From Nautilus pompilius (lineage: Eukaryota > Mollusca > Cephalopoda > Nautilida > Nautilidae): a stretch of 64,000 bases of DNA. Numbering within the stretch: the stretch's first letter is position 1; each line of letters starts with the position of its first letter. The notes below the pieces were generated by a model that searched no databases, had not been told where the DNA came from, and saw only the letters and a program-made list of their open reading frames with translations. Location: the NCBI GenBank assembly GCA_018389105.1, contig JACATO010000653.1, forward strand, positions 434,001-498,000, in the 5' to 3' direction. A program made the position numbers and the translations under genes. Below are positions 1 to 12,934 of this stretch, one piece after another.

Positions 1-72
1 AAATATCTTAAATTTGAAGGAGAATTAGTTATCTTCTCTTTCTTCACATGTATCTTGTCTACTCATCAAAAG

Positions 73-487
73 ACCTGCTAATGCCAATCTTAGCAGAAGA
101 CACAGCTGACTTTCTGATATCAGAAGTTAGATCAGTTATTAGTGCCACACAGATCTCTTTCATTCATGTAAGTTATGAGTGTTAAGCATCACATATATGA
201 CTTACATGCCTTGTCATTAATAGTGAGAATTTTACAGTTGTCAAACCTGGGGAAACGGGGTTCTAAAATCTTACTTTTTGTATCTTTCAGCTTTTCATTT
301 GAGGATTTTACTTATCTAACACCTCTTCTGTATGGTTTTCTGCACATTGTTGAAGGTTTGTTTTGTAACTGTAATTAACAAATTATCAGTTTTGCTACTC
401 TGATCCTTTTATTAACAGGATTATAAATTATTAGAAAAAATATGGAAGCAGTTTTATGGGGCCATGAGTAACATGGCAGCTTCATGA
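73..487 (+). CDS. C-terminal two exons of an unrecognised gene (partial)
   Basis: Two exons fit together in phase. Exon A (73-167) follows a pyrimidine-rich stretch ending in AG and stops at a strong donor (CAT followed by GTAAGT). It is open in only one frame and reads ...KDLLMPILAEDTADFLISEV... ending at ISFIH. Exon B (419-487) follows a good acceptor (cctttttattaacag-like, 400-418) and continues in phase 0 as DYKLLEKIWKQFYGAMSNMA, then S and a TGA stop at 485-487. The composition is coding-like, amphipathic and helical. I do not recognise the protein. The gene would lie on the same strand upstream of the window. The 3' UTR would follow 487; an ATTAAA lies near 893 and an AATAAA near 1717. 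The splice sites, the frame and the stop are visible, but that it is a real gene is inference, since two short exons can agree by chance. Confidence 0.5.
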
Positions 488-3400
488 CTGATGTTTCACG
501 GATTTGCTTTTATCTGAAAAATTACATGTGCTCTTATTTTTCAAAAATAATTTAAAAGGAGAATATTTTTTATTCACTATCTGGGCCATTGCTTTCATCT
601 TTAAACAGAACCACAGCAGCTGGAAGTTACTAAGTGCACAGCACCCAGCATGCTGTAGTTTTCCATAACTTGTGCAAGAACTGCTGCTTGACGCTGAATG
701 CTGGAGGTGTTGTCAGCTGACGAAAGTTTGATTGGCACATGATGGATTAAGGGCTACATCATGGCAAGTGGCATTATGTACAAAACAGCACCTTGCTTCA
801 CTTTCTTATCTTGTCGATGAAAAATTACAGCTGCTCTGCAGAAACTGTCCTCACTACTTTCATAACCAGTTGGAGAGATGTTCATATTTTTTTAATTAAA
901 GAGGATTCTTGCTTCCCTGGCCAAAATCATGTTAAGCATTTTTTTTTTTTTGTGTGTGTCTAACTCTCTCTGGTTACCGCACCAGGAAATTTAAGGTGGT
1001 GGATTTCTTATTTCTTTGCCACTCGCCCTTCTATTCTGCGGGTGATCAGGTGGGGCATGACAGAAATGTCTGGTCTGGTCAGAACTGACACCCTGTTGAC
1101 GGACCCACACTTCTTCAGTCCCTGCATCAACAGTGAGCTTGTCAGTGTCAGCCTTTTCACAACACATTTTTTGCACACACCTGGTTGTGTCTCCTCTTCC
1201 AATGGCACAGGAACCCATTTAGCGCCCTGAAGCTGCCCATCCTGATTATTTGGCAAGTTCCTTAGTTTTAACTTTAAACAGGCTGCTGTTAATCAGCATT
1301 TTCCTTAGTAAGCCATCCAAACAAAGCTTTGTTGACACCAGCCAACTTACTTTCCATTTCCTACCCTGATTCTCCTTTTTTTTCCCCAGCTCTTCAAAAC
1401 ATTTCCCAAAGTTAGTAATCCCTGCTTCTGTGGAACTCGCTCTTGGACCTTCAATTTCTTGATGCTGCTGCTCAGACAAGCTATGATGCTTTTTTATTGT
1501 TGTTGTTCAGATATCTTAAGAGAAAAACAGTTTGTCTTCCATACAACACAATCAAATAATGGTAATGACTAGAAACGAGATTAAACCACTGTTTTTAAGC
1601 AAACAAGGTAACTAATCACATGCAATGCTATGCAGCCCAAGGTACAAGTTCAAACGTCAGAAGCCTTGTCAAAGCAGGATTTCTTGGCGTTGTACTTACA
1701 TAAAGTTGGAACTGCAATAAAACAAATTTTTAACAATAGGAAGTATAGAAGAAAAAAGTCTAGAGTTGCAAACAACCAGATACAAGCTATATATTTATAT
1801 ACACCATTGTATAGAGCGATTAATTCACATATATTTGCATCAAGTTGCATGTTACAAAGAGATTTTATGAAAATGTCTAGCCAATGTTAGTTGCTGAATG
1901 CTGGAAAGGCCCACAGCCAGAGATCCTAATGGTGTCATTTTTGAATTTCCAAGAAGACCAGTTCACAACTTATTTATTTGCTTTAAAATTCTGTTATATA
2001 AATGTTTTTAATTCTTTAATATTTGTTTATTGTAAATATCAAGTTGAAATTGGTATTATATTTAGAAATTGTTTGCTTTATTTTTTTAACTTTAGAAAAC
2101 CACAGTTCTTCTTACACAATGTGTGTTTTCGAACTGCGAGCCATCACCATTAACGAAAAGTTTACCTCACTTTGACTTTTATTAATAAATTCTTTACTAA
2201 CCTTAGGATGGGACGGTGCTTATCACCATGGCTCTCACTTGTTCTTTCTAAAATCACATGTGCTTACTGATAATCACTTTGCCTCATTTATCATCATTTT
2301 GCATCCACAAGTCATTGGACGTTTGGTGGTTAGAATCTCTCTGTTGTTTTACAAGTAAAAGTGAAGAGAGACAAAGTACTATAATTGCAGAAGATGGTAA
2401 ACAGATTAAACTTAGTTGAGTCAGGTGTTGACTCAATTTGTTCTTTATTTCCCTTGTAAAAGTGTACTTGAAGGACAGATATGCATAGGTGCATTTATTT
2501 ATATTGTACATGGAAATTTCCCATATAATTCTAAAGAATATCTTTTGTGCTGGTAACAAGAATAAAATTATTTTTTAAAAATTTTTTTGAAGAGGTAAAC
2601 TCAGTACTAATCATTAAGAAAGTAACAGCAAAATCAAATAAGGGAAAATAATACAAATTTCACAAGAGGCTGAGTCATGTGACATCATCAGTTCTATACA
2701 CTTGACAGTATCACATTTTAAGGGGAAAGACTTACCTTGTCCGGTGGTCCTCTCTCTTCACATTATTTTTTTAAATTAATAAAAATTTTGGAGAATAAAA
2801 GGTTGTTGAAGAAATAGTTTTAATTATCTATCAAATCATCAGGTGGAAGAAAAAAAAGAAAGAAGAGAAACATTGTGGGCAAGATCTAACTTAATTGTAG
2901 GCTATACAAACAACAGAGTACATTTTATAGTTTGCCATTGGTGGAAAGGTTAATCCGTACTTTTTTCAGATGGGACATGTGATAAGGATGAAAACAACAT
3001 TCACTGGTTTGTTAGAAAGATGACTATTTCTGGTTTTTACAGCCTCACAAAATAAATGGATGCATTTATGGCAGTACATACTGCTTTATAGCATGTCTGT
3101 TCTATTAATCTGGAAGCTGGCTCAGTAATAAATTTTTCCTAACTTTATTAATCTGCTTTCAATGAAGGGTTGAATTTCTCTTAGTTATGAGAGTCAGGGT
3201 TGCTGCTGAAACAAGCCACTGGTCAGAAACAAATGGCATGGCCTCAACTTCCAGAAGAGGAATGAGTTCTTAGATTAATTTTCACTTAATTGAATCTAGG
3301 TATTAATTAAGAGATAAATTGTGATTATATCACGATTATATAAGTATATGTTTATGAAAATATTTAAAGTGAGGATGGGGAATTAATTATCTTAAAGCTG

Positions 3401-3724
3401 CACTGCATGCTTTTCCAAAACAAAGAAAACTCTTCATCAGAGACAGATATTGTTTGCTTGATGGTTTGTTTCCTGTACTGTAGTTAGCATCTAAAAAAAA
3501 ACTTATGATAATTGAGTTGAGTAATACATTTTGGTGTAAATCATGACCATTTTTACGGTATATGGATAAATTCCCTGGGAAGAAATAAGTAAGCTTCCCT
3601 GGTCAGGCATCTTCAAGCATTCTGCTCATGAGCGTAATTTGACTGTATGGAAAAATGAACAACTGGATAAAGCTCAATGTATGTTACAAAAAAACAAAAG
3701 AAATAAAATGTTTAGTACAAATTA
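488..3724. other. Non-coding stretch, no supported gene
   Basis: This holds the presumed 3' UTR of the upstream gene and then AT-rich sequence with short random ORFs. Around 990-1480 the minus strand has slightly more balanced composition and Cys/Lys-containing reading frames broken by stops, which could be a very old transposon relic. I could not match it to any family with confidence. Confidence 0.5.
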
Positions 3725-3732
3725 ATCTATAG

Positions 3733-5922
3733 CAGCGTTTCTCAGCTGGATTTACCAGACAACCCCCCCATTCCTGGTATTTGGTCATATAGACCCCTCT
3801 GTTATTTTTACAAGGGTTAAAAAAAAAAAACAGAAAGAGGATTTTGAAAAAAAAGCACTCTACTGGGATCTGGGCTGGACCCATTGGTGCTAACTGTTAA
3901 CCACAGGAGTAGAAAAGAGGCTGGAATCTGGACTATTTTTTAAAAATTTTTGCACACAACACGTCAACTTGGGGACCAGTATCACTCAGTGGACATCATG
4001 GTACCGATCATCCTGTTCCTGGCTTTAGTTTTGATCACTACAAAGCTTGAGAGCGCAAGTTCACATAGGTAAGTCATTGGGAACATCACTAGAAATTGTA
4101 ACTACATTGAAAATTTGCAGATATTTGCCCCTCGTCTTTCAGCCAAAAGCTGATCAAATTTACACCACATAGCATTTTGGCATCTCCATTCCAATGTAAC
4201 TTCAGGAGCTCTTTCTGAGCATTGTCTCCCTCCACAGCAACAATTTTGCAAAGGAAATGGTTTTGAATAAGAGTCTTTGAAACTCAGGGACCACTAGGAA
4301 GTGGAGCTTCAATTCCATTTTCAGTTCATACAAGTGCGCATAAATTGTGTCTTTAATCTCACTTAGATCCACCTCAGCCTCTTTGCAAACTGTGCCATTG
4401 TAGGAACTTGGGAGAAATGGGACTTTTCCATTTTCATGATCCAAACTTCAAGCTTGTCCTTAAAAGAATGAGTTTCGTTGTTACTTTGATGATAGTTATC
4501 TCTCATCCCTACAGTAGATTGAATCTGCCAAAACGCCCATTAAATAAGCCAACTTCAACAACCACCTTGCATTCTCAAAGGTTGAAAGCAGCTCCACCTT
4601 CTGCTGCCTCAAGAATTGAGTGACCGAAAATGCAGTCAAGAAACCAATGTGGCGGAGGAGCATTTCATATTCAGCTTCCATATCCTGGCACAGAACACAA
4701 AACAGACACAATTTTAAAGGATTTGCCTTGATATAGTTGGTAGTCATCACAACTGTGTCTAAAACCGCCTTCAGATTGTTAGGTAAAGTTCTTGATGTGC
4801 AGACCACTGATGCTTGGAGAAATTTCATGCTGAAGTGGCGCCCACCATGGCTGGTGCACCATCTGTTATTATGTTAGGCAGTTTATGTTAATTACTGAAA
4901 TTTTGCACCTTCCAAAAAATGTCAGTTGCACAGGTGTGCTTCCCAAGGGCTAAAACACCACAAGAAGTCCTCCTCTTCCAGAGTATTCTTGTGCTGATAT
5001 CTCACAGATGCCATCACTTGTGCAAATCGAGGTGAATGGTCCATGCTTTAGTTGCCCAGATCTCCCCTATCACCTGCTTCTTGATATGCCCTGCCATACT
5101 TACAATGCATGGGCTCAGTGTTGAATTACTTAATTGGATCTGGTCCAAAAACCAAGCTTCTTACTTGCTAAGTATGTTGTGTGTGAACCACTGATTTGGC
5201 TGCTGAAATATGAATGATGGTGGGAGATTTATTTTTCCACAACAGAAGAAGGGGAAGCCCCTAACTTGCTATCATTGCCGAATGACTGCTGATGTGGAAA
5301 GCATCACTGGCACCCAGCCTCTGTCACTTTACATTTTCTTCTTTCAACTTTAAAAATGCAGCACATTTGTTTGCCAGTTCAGGGTGGCTGGTGTTTGCAG
5401 ATGCCATTCCAGTTTCTTGGTTTCATCGATTGCGGAGACAGAACCGATGGGCAGACAAGACACCAAGGTTTCGTTACACCTTTTTGGAGGAGGATGAAGG
5501 ACTCGTTATAACTCCATCTCTTGCTCATGGTGATTCTGAACGGCTGCTTGCTGCACAAAAGGTAAAAAAGTGACATCATCACAACTGAGGTGGAAAGCCA
5601 ACAGATCACCTTGGTGGCCTTCATTGGCAGGATCTTGTGTGTTCAGGTCTACCGCTGTAACACACACACACATTTGTTTCTTTATAGAAGTGAATTAGCA
5701 AAGACATGAAAACTACTTACAAAAGAAAGGGAGGGACGTATACACATCAAAGCCAAGGTCCCTAGTGATGTCACTGACTGACAAACAGCTGATGTGGGGA
5801 ACTGAACAGGACAAGCAGCTGTCATTTGTCACCTATAGGATTTCAGCTTAATTCTGCTCGGTCAGATAGGGATTTTATTGGTCTTGGTCTGTTTTTTATG
5901 TGTTATACCCTGAGAAACCCTG
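3733..5922 (-). mobile_element. hAT DNA transposon (BED-finger, ZBED5-like), decayed
   Basis: The left end begins cagcgtttctcag and the right end, read on the minus strand, begins cagggtttctcag. These imperfect terminal inverted repeats have the sequence typical of hAT elements. The flanking 8-mers are atctatag (3725-3732) and agatctag (5923-5930), which agree at 5 of 8 positions and fit an old nTCTAGAn-type target duplication. The interior carries a broken BED-finger hAT transposase on the minus strand (4202-5530). Total length is about 2.2 kb. The element is old: its reading frame is broken many times. Confidence 0.7.
4202..5530 (-). pseudogene. hAT transposase pseudogene with BED zinc finger
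   Basis: The minus strand carries, in the right order but in different frames, the landmarks of ZBED5-like hAT transposases. A BED-finger region (about 5380-5530) reads YNESF...GVTKPWCLVC...SMKP and continues as HPELANKCAAFLKLKEENVK. A central segment follows (QVMASVRYQHKNTLEEEDF, about 5000). Next comes the conserved ITDGAPAMVGATSA block (about 4830-4870). Then NPLKLCLFCVLCQDMEAEYE and a WLLKLAYLMGVLAD block (4496-4760), and finally the IKDTIYAHLYELKMELKLHF region (4202-4444). Family members use this protein to cut and paste the element. This copy has stops and frameshifts between all blocks and cannot make a transposase. The family is recognised from conserved motifs, not from a search. Confidence 0.7.
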
Positions 5923-5930
5923 AGATCTAG

Positions 5931-8900
5931 GGTCCTTTGGGTTTGGCTTGCCTTCTACTAAGAACAAAATGTGATATTGTGATATTAGCTAAAGATAATG
6001 AGGAAAACATTAATTAAAATCCTATAGATTTAGCTACAGGTACTAATGAAAAGAGATTAAGATGTAATGGTTTAGCTTAGTAAAAATATAGCTAAAGTTA
6101 ATGTTTAACATCATTGAGATTTAAAGGATTTTTATATAATTTAGTGATTTAATTGCCTGTGTAACACAAATCAGTATTTCTATTTGCTTTACACTTTAAA
6201 ACACTAACAGATGAAGTTATCTTTAACAGTTGTCAGGGTTTCTGTTTCACAGGAAGACCACACCTGTTATGAGTGACCTGTGGTACCAGAGGCTTACCCA
6301 CCTGAATGCTTAGAAATCTGACTAAACTATGAGCGTCCCTGTGATTCAGCTGAAGTTTGATCATTGTTCGCTGCCTTTTATAATTGATTAGTTTCATTAT
6401 TGCTTTGGACAATTGCTCAGTAAGTTTTAACTGAGTTTTCATTAGACGTCTGTGTGTCAGATGAGTTTGGCTTTGAATTATAACAGTTCCTTTCATTCTT
6501 TCTTTTTTTTCTATTTTAAACCAATTTAAATTTTGAATTGTGCTCAATTCTAGTGAAAGAACAGACTCTCTCTTCTCTTTTTAGGAAAGAGAGATGGAGA
6601 GAAAGAGTTTAAGGATGACTTGAAACTTTTTAATACTAAAGAAATCAATAACCAATGTAGCAGACGATTTCCAATGTGTCTGCGTATAGTACTTGAAATA
6701 AGGTCACCAGCTTTAAAGCTGGTGGTAGATTTATTCTTGATTCCTAAAGGAAAATTAGGAAGACAGTTTCTGAAGTAAAACTGCCAGCAGAGAGGGAGCA
6801 AACAAAATTTACTTGGGCGAGTAGAAACCTTTGAGTTCAACATCTGCTGAGGAATGAAAACCTAAGTCCAAATCAAACAATAACCCTGACAACCATGAAC
6901 GCTGTATGGGTCGGTTTTAAAATTCAGAAGATTCGGTATCTTTCTTTCTCACTGACGTCATAGATACTGCAGGTAAATAATCTGTGATCATTCTATTGTC
7001 ATCTTTCGTTTTTTGTGATTTTCAGAATTGTAGTTAGTATAAATGGAGACTATAAATATATCTTTATCCTTCTTTTCTCTGAGGAAAACTTTGGGGTGGA
7101 TGCCAGTTTTTATTTCTTAGAACTTCTATTCATGACAGTTTGTGGAGTAATGAACTTATTGGAATCATGATTCTAATTAACAATGGCTACAAAACTGTCT
7201 ACATTTCATTTTTAAGTTTTTTTGAGGTTGCAGAAACTGACATTTCACCAGATCTTGTATGAAAATGAAAATGAAGAAGAAAAAACTTCTGCCATTTGTC
7301 GTAGATATAAAAGAACACCAAGAGTGGAATGGAAAACCAGCTTCAGCTTTAAACTCTCTAATCTACCTGTCAGCTGTTCCAGATTTGACTTAACTATTCC
7401 TAATTTTGACATATGCTTTCTAAATCAGTGCCTATTCATTTATCTGCTACCTTATTTGAGGCAGATCGATCTGAAGAAAGTTTGATGTACTCAGCACATT
7501 ATTTTTTAGTAGTTCTATGGTTCGAAAAGTGAAGAGAAGAGAGCTCACATTTAGGAGTTTGGAAATCAAAGAGAAGAGAACTCACATTGAGAAGGCGTTT
7601 GGAAATTAAAGAGAAGAGAACTTTCTTTAAAGAGAAATTCGGAAATCGAAATATACAGTGAATGGTGTCTATGAAAACTTTTACATATTGCAGATCTTGC
7701 CATGTCAACTTTTAAAATAATTAAATGAGAAAAACAGTATTTGGAAAATACTACAATATACAGGCATGGTACACAGACAAAATTTAAACTGTTAATGTTT
7801 TACAAAAATTAACTTACATGAGATTTGCTAATACACAAGACAAATTCCATTTGCTACTGCTGTGGATGACAGTACATATTATGAATTTTAATTTGCAAAT
7901 GTTGGCAGGCATTTTCTAATTGTAGCATTTAAGATTTTTTTCAAGATTGCTGTGTATCTTATCTTCTCTCTTCAGTCATCAGATCTGATGTTTTTCTGAA
8001 TTATTAGATTGCTGTCAGGAAATATTAAACTTGAGGCTTTTTAATTTTATTTTAGCTAGTTATAAACTGATACATTAGAACCACTCAATGGTGTCGAGAG
8101 GTTTTGTTCCGACCTTACGAGATGGACAGGTTTGTCACATTATTATTTTCTCTTTTTTTAACTTGAAATTTTCTTCTCGGTTTACATTGTAAGGATGCAC
8201 CAAAAATGCCAATGGCTTTATTGATCCTCATTCTGAGATGACTGATAATAATGAAATTGTCTAATCAAGTTACTTAACCTCAGTAAATGTAACAATATCT
8301 GGAAATCTAATAAAACAGTTTAAAAATAACTAAGTTTTTCATATTTTTAGTCTATGGTTTTCAGTTAATTTAATACAGGTCTTTTTTATTTGTTTTCTTT
8401 TTTAAAAAAAAACTACTGCGTTCTGGAGAAATGTCAAATTCTCTTGGTTTTTTGTCTGGATTTTGAGAGTGTGCATTCTGAAATTAAACTCATCTTTGGT
8501 TGTTCCAGTGTGCAGTAGATTCTTTGAACCATTCAGAGTCATACATCAGTTGTCAGATTGCATTATTCAGGGAAATAACTTTGATGTAGCATATGCTTAA
8601 TTAGAAATAACAAAGAATGCAATTTAAGGGTGGCACCTTTGTTCTAGTGGTGGGCGGAGTGAAATTTCCTTTGATGTTTAAGCCAAGATAAACAGAATCA
8701 ATTAAAGGGGAAACAGACTGGTTTTGACAGGTGATAGTTCACTAAGAAACGAAATTGATGCTTTCCGGTGTCCAGAGTGGATTTGGTAGCAGTGAATAAT
8801 ATCAAAATCAAAGTGTATTTAAAAAACACCATCTTTCTCTTTTCCCCTCGGACCCTTTGATGGTTTATATACTGATGGTCAGTTTTGCTTAACACTGATG

Positions 8901-11900
8901 AATGGTTGCTGATCTGGAAAACATGCGCATCTGCAGGGCGGGGGGTGCTGGAAAGTTGATGGTAATAGTGCAGTGATGAATTTGGTCAAAGCCAGAGATG
9001 TTTACAATTTGTATTGAATAAAAAAGGGTTTTTTTTTTGTTTTGTTATTGTGAACTATGACAGGGTAGCGGAATAGCAAAGGAAGCATATTAACATTGAA
9101 AAAATTAATTAAATTTTTAAAAATTTTAATTTAATCACAAGAAATATTTCTAAGTAAAAAAAAATACTGATCAAAACCAAAGGTGACAACTACCTACCTC
9201 CACTTTTTGTCTCTAGGGATATAGCACTGATCTCTGAAAATATTATACATGATAGGCATTTTTCCAAAATAAGCCCCTCCGAGACATTTGGTTATTATCA
9301 TTATGGATAATTAAGATAAATATATGTAAGATATTTAGCAGGAAATTAGTTTAAGTTTGTCTGACCTGTGACCTGATTATAAAAGATCTCTAATGGTTGA
9401 CTCTTTATGTTGGTCATAAAATTTACTGACACATTAAAAATATCATCTTGTGTCAAGTTGGGGAACAGGTGTATCTTGAATCAGGACATCTTTTAGAGAT
9501 ACACAAGCATTATTTGGATAACAGACTTTAGTGGGGACATTACTATAATGGGCAATGCTACAGCAGATGATTACTTCAGAAATGAGTGTGGATCACATTC
9601 TTGGTTGTTTTACATTATAAAAGTTAAGCCATCTGTGTCCCTGGCTGGTGTTTTTTAATGCTGAAGCTGACAGTAAATGGACTATTTATGCTGATACAAA
9701 ATGGCAATAAGATCCAGTTATGTTTAGTAAGGTAATGTTAGAGTTAAAAGGTAAGATTGATGTTTGCTACAAGACTGAATTATCAACTAAAACTTGGGTT
9801 ATTTTGGATTGAAACAAACTTTATTTTCTGCCTTTTCTTATTTCAGTATAATTGAGTTGATGGCACCAAGCTACTGATAATATGTTTTGACCAACTAAGC
9901 CTGGCAGACTTCTGATCATGATCATCAACGTCCACCAAGAATATTAAAACAATATTTGTTAGCAACTTTTCTGAATGAAGTCAGATCAGCAGTTCAGACA
10001 TATTTAGCTGTTGACAAACTGCTACATAAAAACAATACAGTAAATTTTTTTTAAATGACCAGCAATTATGAAAAAATATTGAAAACTGTGTTTATTTTAT
10101 CATCCATCAGACAATTTCTTTGAAACTTTGATGGTGTCAGTTTCGATACTGAGTGTTTATTAGCTTATCCTTATCATTCCAGATTCAGGCCCCTCTAATG
10201 GTTAAGGGTGGCAGCAGGAAAGGTTTGTAACAGTTATAATTTGTGACATTAGAAGTAAATAAAGCTTGAAAAGTCTGGTATGTCAGATACCTTTGTTACA
10301 CCACCAACGTTCCATATATAATATTCTTGTTGACTGCCACCATTTCGATTTTTTTTACAATAATCTGAATAACAAAAGGAAGCATTTAAATAAAAATGTA
10401 ACTGTAAGCATTTGGTTTTTTAATATGATTAATTTCTTTGTTCTGTCATGTGTAGTCAAACAGTTGTTTGACATTGAAACTCTTCTATGACTTTATAGAC
10501 ACCATCTTGTCTCTTCCCTGCTAACTGCACACACGCACACACACACACACACACAGATGAAAGTCAACAGGAAAAAGTAGACTTTAAAATGGAAGAACTT
10601 AGCAATATTTATATTAATTATTCTCTTATTCCTTGTAGTCATAAAAGCAAAAGGTATAGCTGTTGTGGATGCTGATCAACACACTGTATGTGTATTGATT
10701 TTTGCTTGTATCTTCCTAACAAATATCGAGCCAAGAGAGAATTGGATAGAGAAATAATAAAAAATAAAGTTCTGTTGTTTTTTATTTTTATTTATTTATT
10801 TATTAAAATTTTTTCCCCCTTTTCCCCCAAATTTTCTAAGGAATTGAAATATTACTAAGGTGTACCAGCATCATCATAAGTAAGTTGTTTTTGTGTGTGT
10901 GTCCCTCTGGTGGAAGAGTTTGTGTTTGTCCACGATAAGTAGAACTGCTTTGCCAAGCTCAGTTGAAAAGCGGCTTTGTGAATCTATACTGAATTTCCCA
11001 TTTTTATGGAAAAAAGGATTTTGCTTTTATGGCTATCCAAATCTATAGGTAAACGCTGAAGTAACTGATTTATATATGAAAATTCCCTTATGGATAGTTA
11101 AACTATTTAAGTTCTAGAAGCAAAACAATTATAAATGTATCTTTTGGTCTAGTCTTATTTTCAGTCTACCATTTTTTTACAGCATAACGTTCTTTAAGTC
11201 TTCATCACACTGCGGAAACAAGTCAGGGTTAATTGCATTTCCTTAGATCATCTACATTAGGCTCATTGGTGAGGGTGATGTTTGTGGTGTAATTCTGCCA
11301 CAACCTATTACTGGCCATTACATTAATCTGTTTATCTCTTGTAGTTACCTTAATCTTATACAGACAGACAACTCAGCTGCTCCTTGAAAAGTGGTTAGAG
11401 AGACTTCTTGTAGAACTGCCATTCTACAGCTGATTCTGCATATATTCAGTGTGAAGAGTCAGGGGTTTATGAAGCACTTGTTCTTCAATTTAATTCCAGA
11501 CATCTGAAAATCAAATAACAATAAGAACTTATGGAAAAAAAAATTAAATTGTGTTCTAAGCATTGGTGTTATCGGGATTAGTCTTAAAACATAATTGAAA
11601 TGGTTTATCAAGTACATTTGAAATTTAATTGCTAAAAGCAGTGAAGTTTTCCAAATAAGAAATGTTTTCAGCATTATTTTATAAAACTTAGCTTTTATTA
11701 GTTATAATTATGCGTTAACTTTTTTGTCAGCATTTTTTCTTTCATATTCCTTTGTTTAAAGTCAACATTAATTTCTTCTACAATATTTATTATAATGCAC
11801 ATCCCCTTCTGTAAGAAAATGTATCAAGAATATTAATTGGTTCATTTAAATATCTTGACCACAACCTAATGAGTGATTTGCTAAATAATAAATTTTAAAT

Positions 11901-11987
11901 ATGAATTTATAAAATCTCATATTAATGACAGTTTTGTTTTTATTATTATCTAAATGTCTACTGATAATTTTGGTGTTTGTAAGAGAG
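5931..11987. other. Intron-like or intergenic DNA, no supported gene
   Basis: AT-rich DNA with no long ORF. A perfect TGACGTCA (CRE-type palindrome) lies at 6953-6960, shortly before a CAG|GTAAAT donor-like site at about 6971; alone it is weak evidence of a promoter. Short exon-like segments with AG and GT borders occur at 8079-8129, 10639-10685 and about 10840-10880. Two imperfect copies of a short purine-rich motif (ggaaat...agagaagagaac) lie at 7560-7640. Nothing here is strong enough to call a gene. Confidence 0.4.
10528..10555. repeat. (AC)n microsatellite
   Basis: A run of alternating C and A with one G interruption, about 28 bases. Confidence 0.9.
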
Positions 11988-12195
11988 AGACAGATGGCAT
12001 CGTGGCACAATGGGTAGCTCATGGTTTCGATCCCGAAACAGCTGTACAATCCTCCTCTGGACATTGACATTCATCCTGACTTTCAACCTGGAGAGGGATG
12101 GGCTCTGCCAGATAGTAAAATGCCCTGGACCCACCTCTTGAAGTGCCCCAATGACCTATGGATTATGGGACAAGTGAAGTGAAGAAGAGAGAAAC
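11988..12195 (+). mobile_element. tRNA-derived SINE-like element, degenerate
   Basis: At 12003-12013 the sequence tggcacaatgg fits the RNA polymerase III A-box consensus exactly. At 12023-12034 ggtttcgatccc is a B-box with one extra T. The A-to-B spacing is shorter than in a functional tRNA, so the head is damaged. The following 150 bases are GC-richer than their surroundings (for example ccctggacccacctcttgaa) and end in an A/G-rich tail near 12190. The head and composition suggest a SINE. I found no second copy in the window to confirm its boundaries. Confidence 0.4.
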
Positions 12196-12934
12196 ATTCA
12201 CTGTACCCAAAGATGTTTGATCTTTACTAATGATTTCTACATAGCCTCTAATACAGTTAAGTGTGTCTGTCTGTCAAAAAATGGAAACTATAAGAGTGAA
12301 CAAGTTGTGAATTTCAGAAAGAAAACTGGTGTATGTGTGTGTTGAAGTGCATGTTTTGGTCTAAATTTAATAACCTACCTTATATTCAAAGGAATAATAA
12401 ATGATCCTAAATTCTCTTCAGTTTGCAACAACACGATTACTAAAAATAGATTTTTAAATGTCTAATCGAGAATGCTGTGCCACTGACGATATTATGTTTT
12501 TAATAAAAACTTGTCTGCCTCTGTGTAATCTGTTCCTGAAAATACTAAAACGAACCATCTCAATGAAAAAAATCTCTCTAGGTAAGCAACCAAAATGCCC
12601 ATAGTTTTTTTTTGGAAGTATCTGTCGACCATCTTGCTTTGGTTCCATGCTGACAGAGTTTTTTTTTACCTTGGTGGTTAGCCCTATCCATGCCTACCAC
12701 TCCAGCCTGCCTTGGATGACCTTCTACTTAAGTGCTCGCAGGTAACTTGCTTGATCACCCGTATCTCACCTGCCCTTTTTATAAGATGTCCGTCCTTAAT
12801 GCCTTGATGTCTAGATTGGGGATTGCAAAAAAAGAAGAAGCAATGTTTCTTTTTTTTAACTGAGATTACATTATATTACTAATCATTTTAGGTAAATCTT
12901 CTTTGAGCCTTTTTTAACATTTTTCTATCCTTAA

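Noticed and set aside
991-1479. Minus-strand Cys-containing ORFs considered as the C-terminus of a piggyBac transposase
   Set aside because: The expected C-x2-C pattern and upstream catalytic blocks could not be found in any consistent frame.
4408-4623. Plus-strand ORF
   Set aside because: It is the opposite strand of the hAT transposase relic.
12003-12034. A functional tRNA gene
   Set aside because: A and B boxes are too close and no cloverleaf can be drawn; a SINE head is the better reading.
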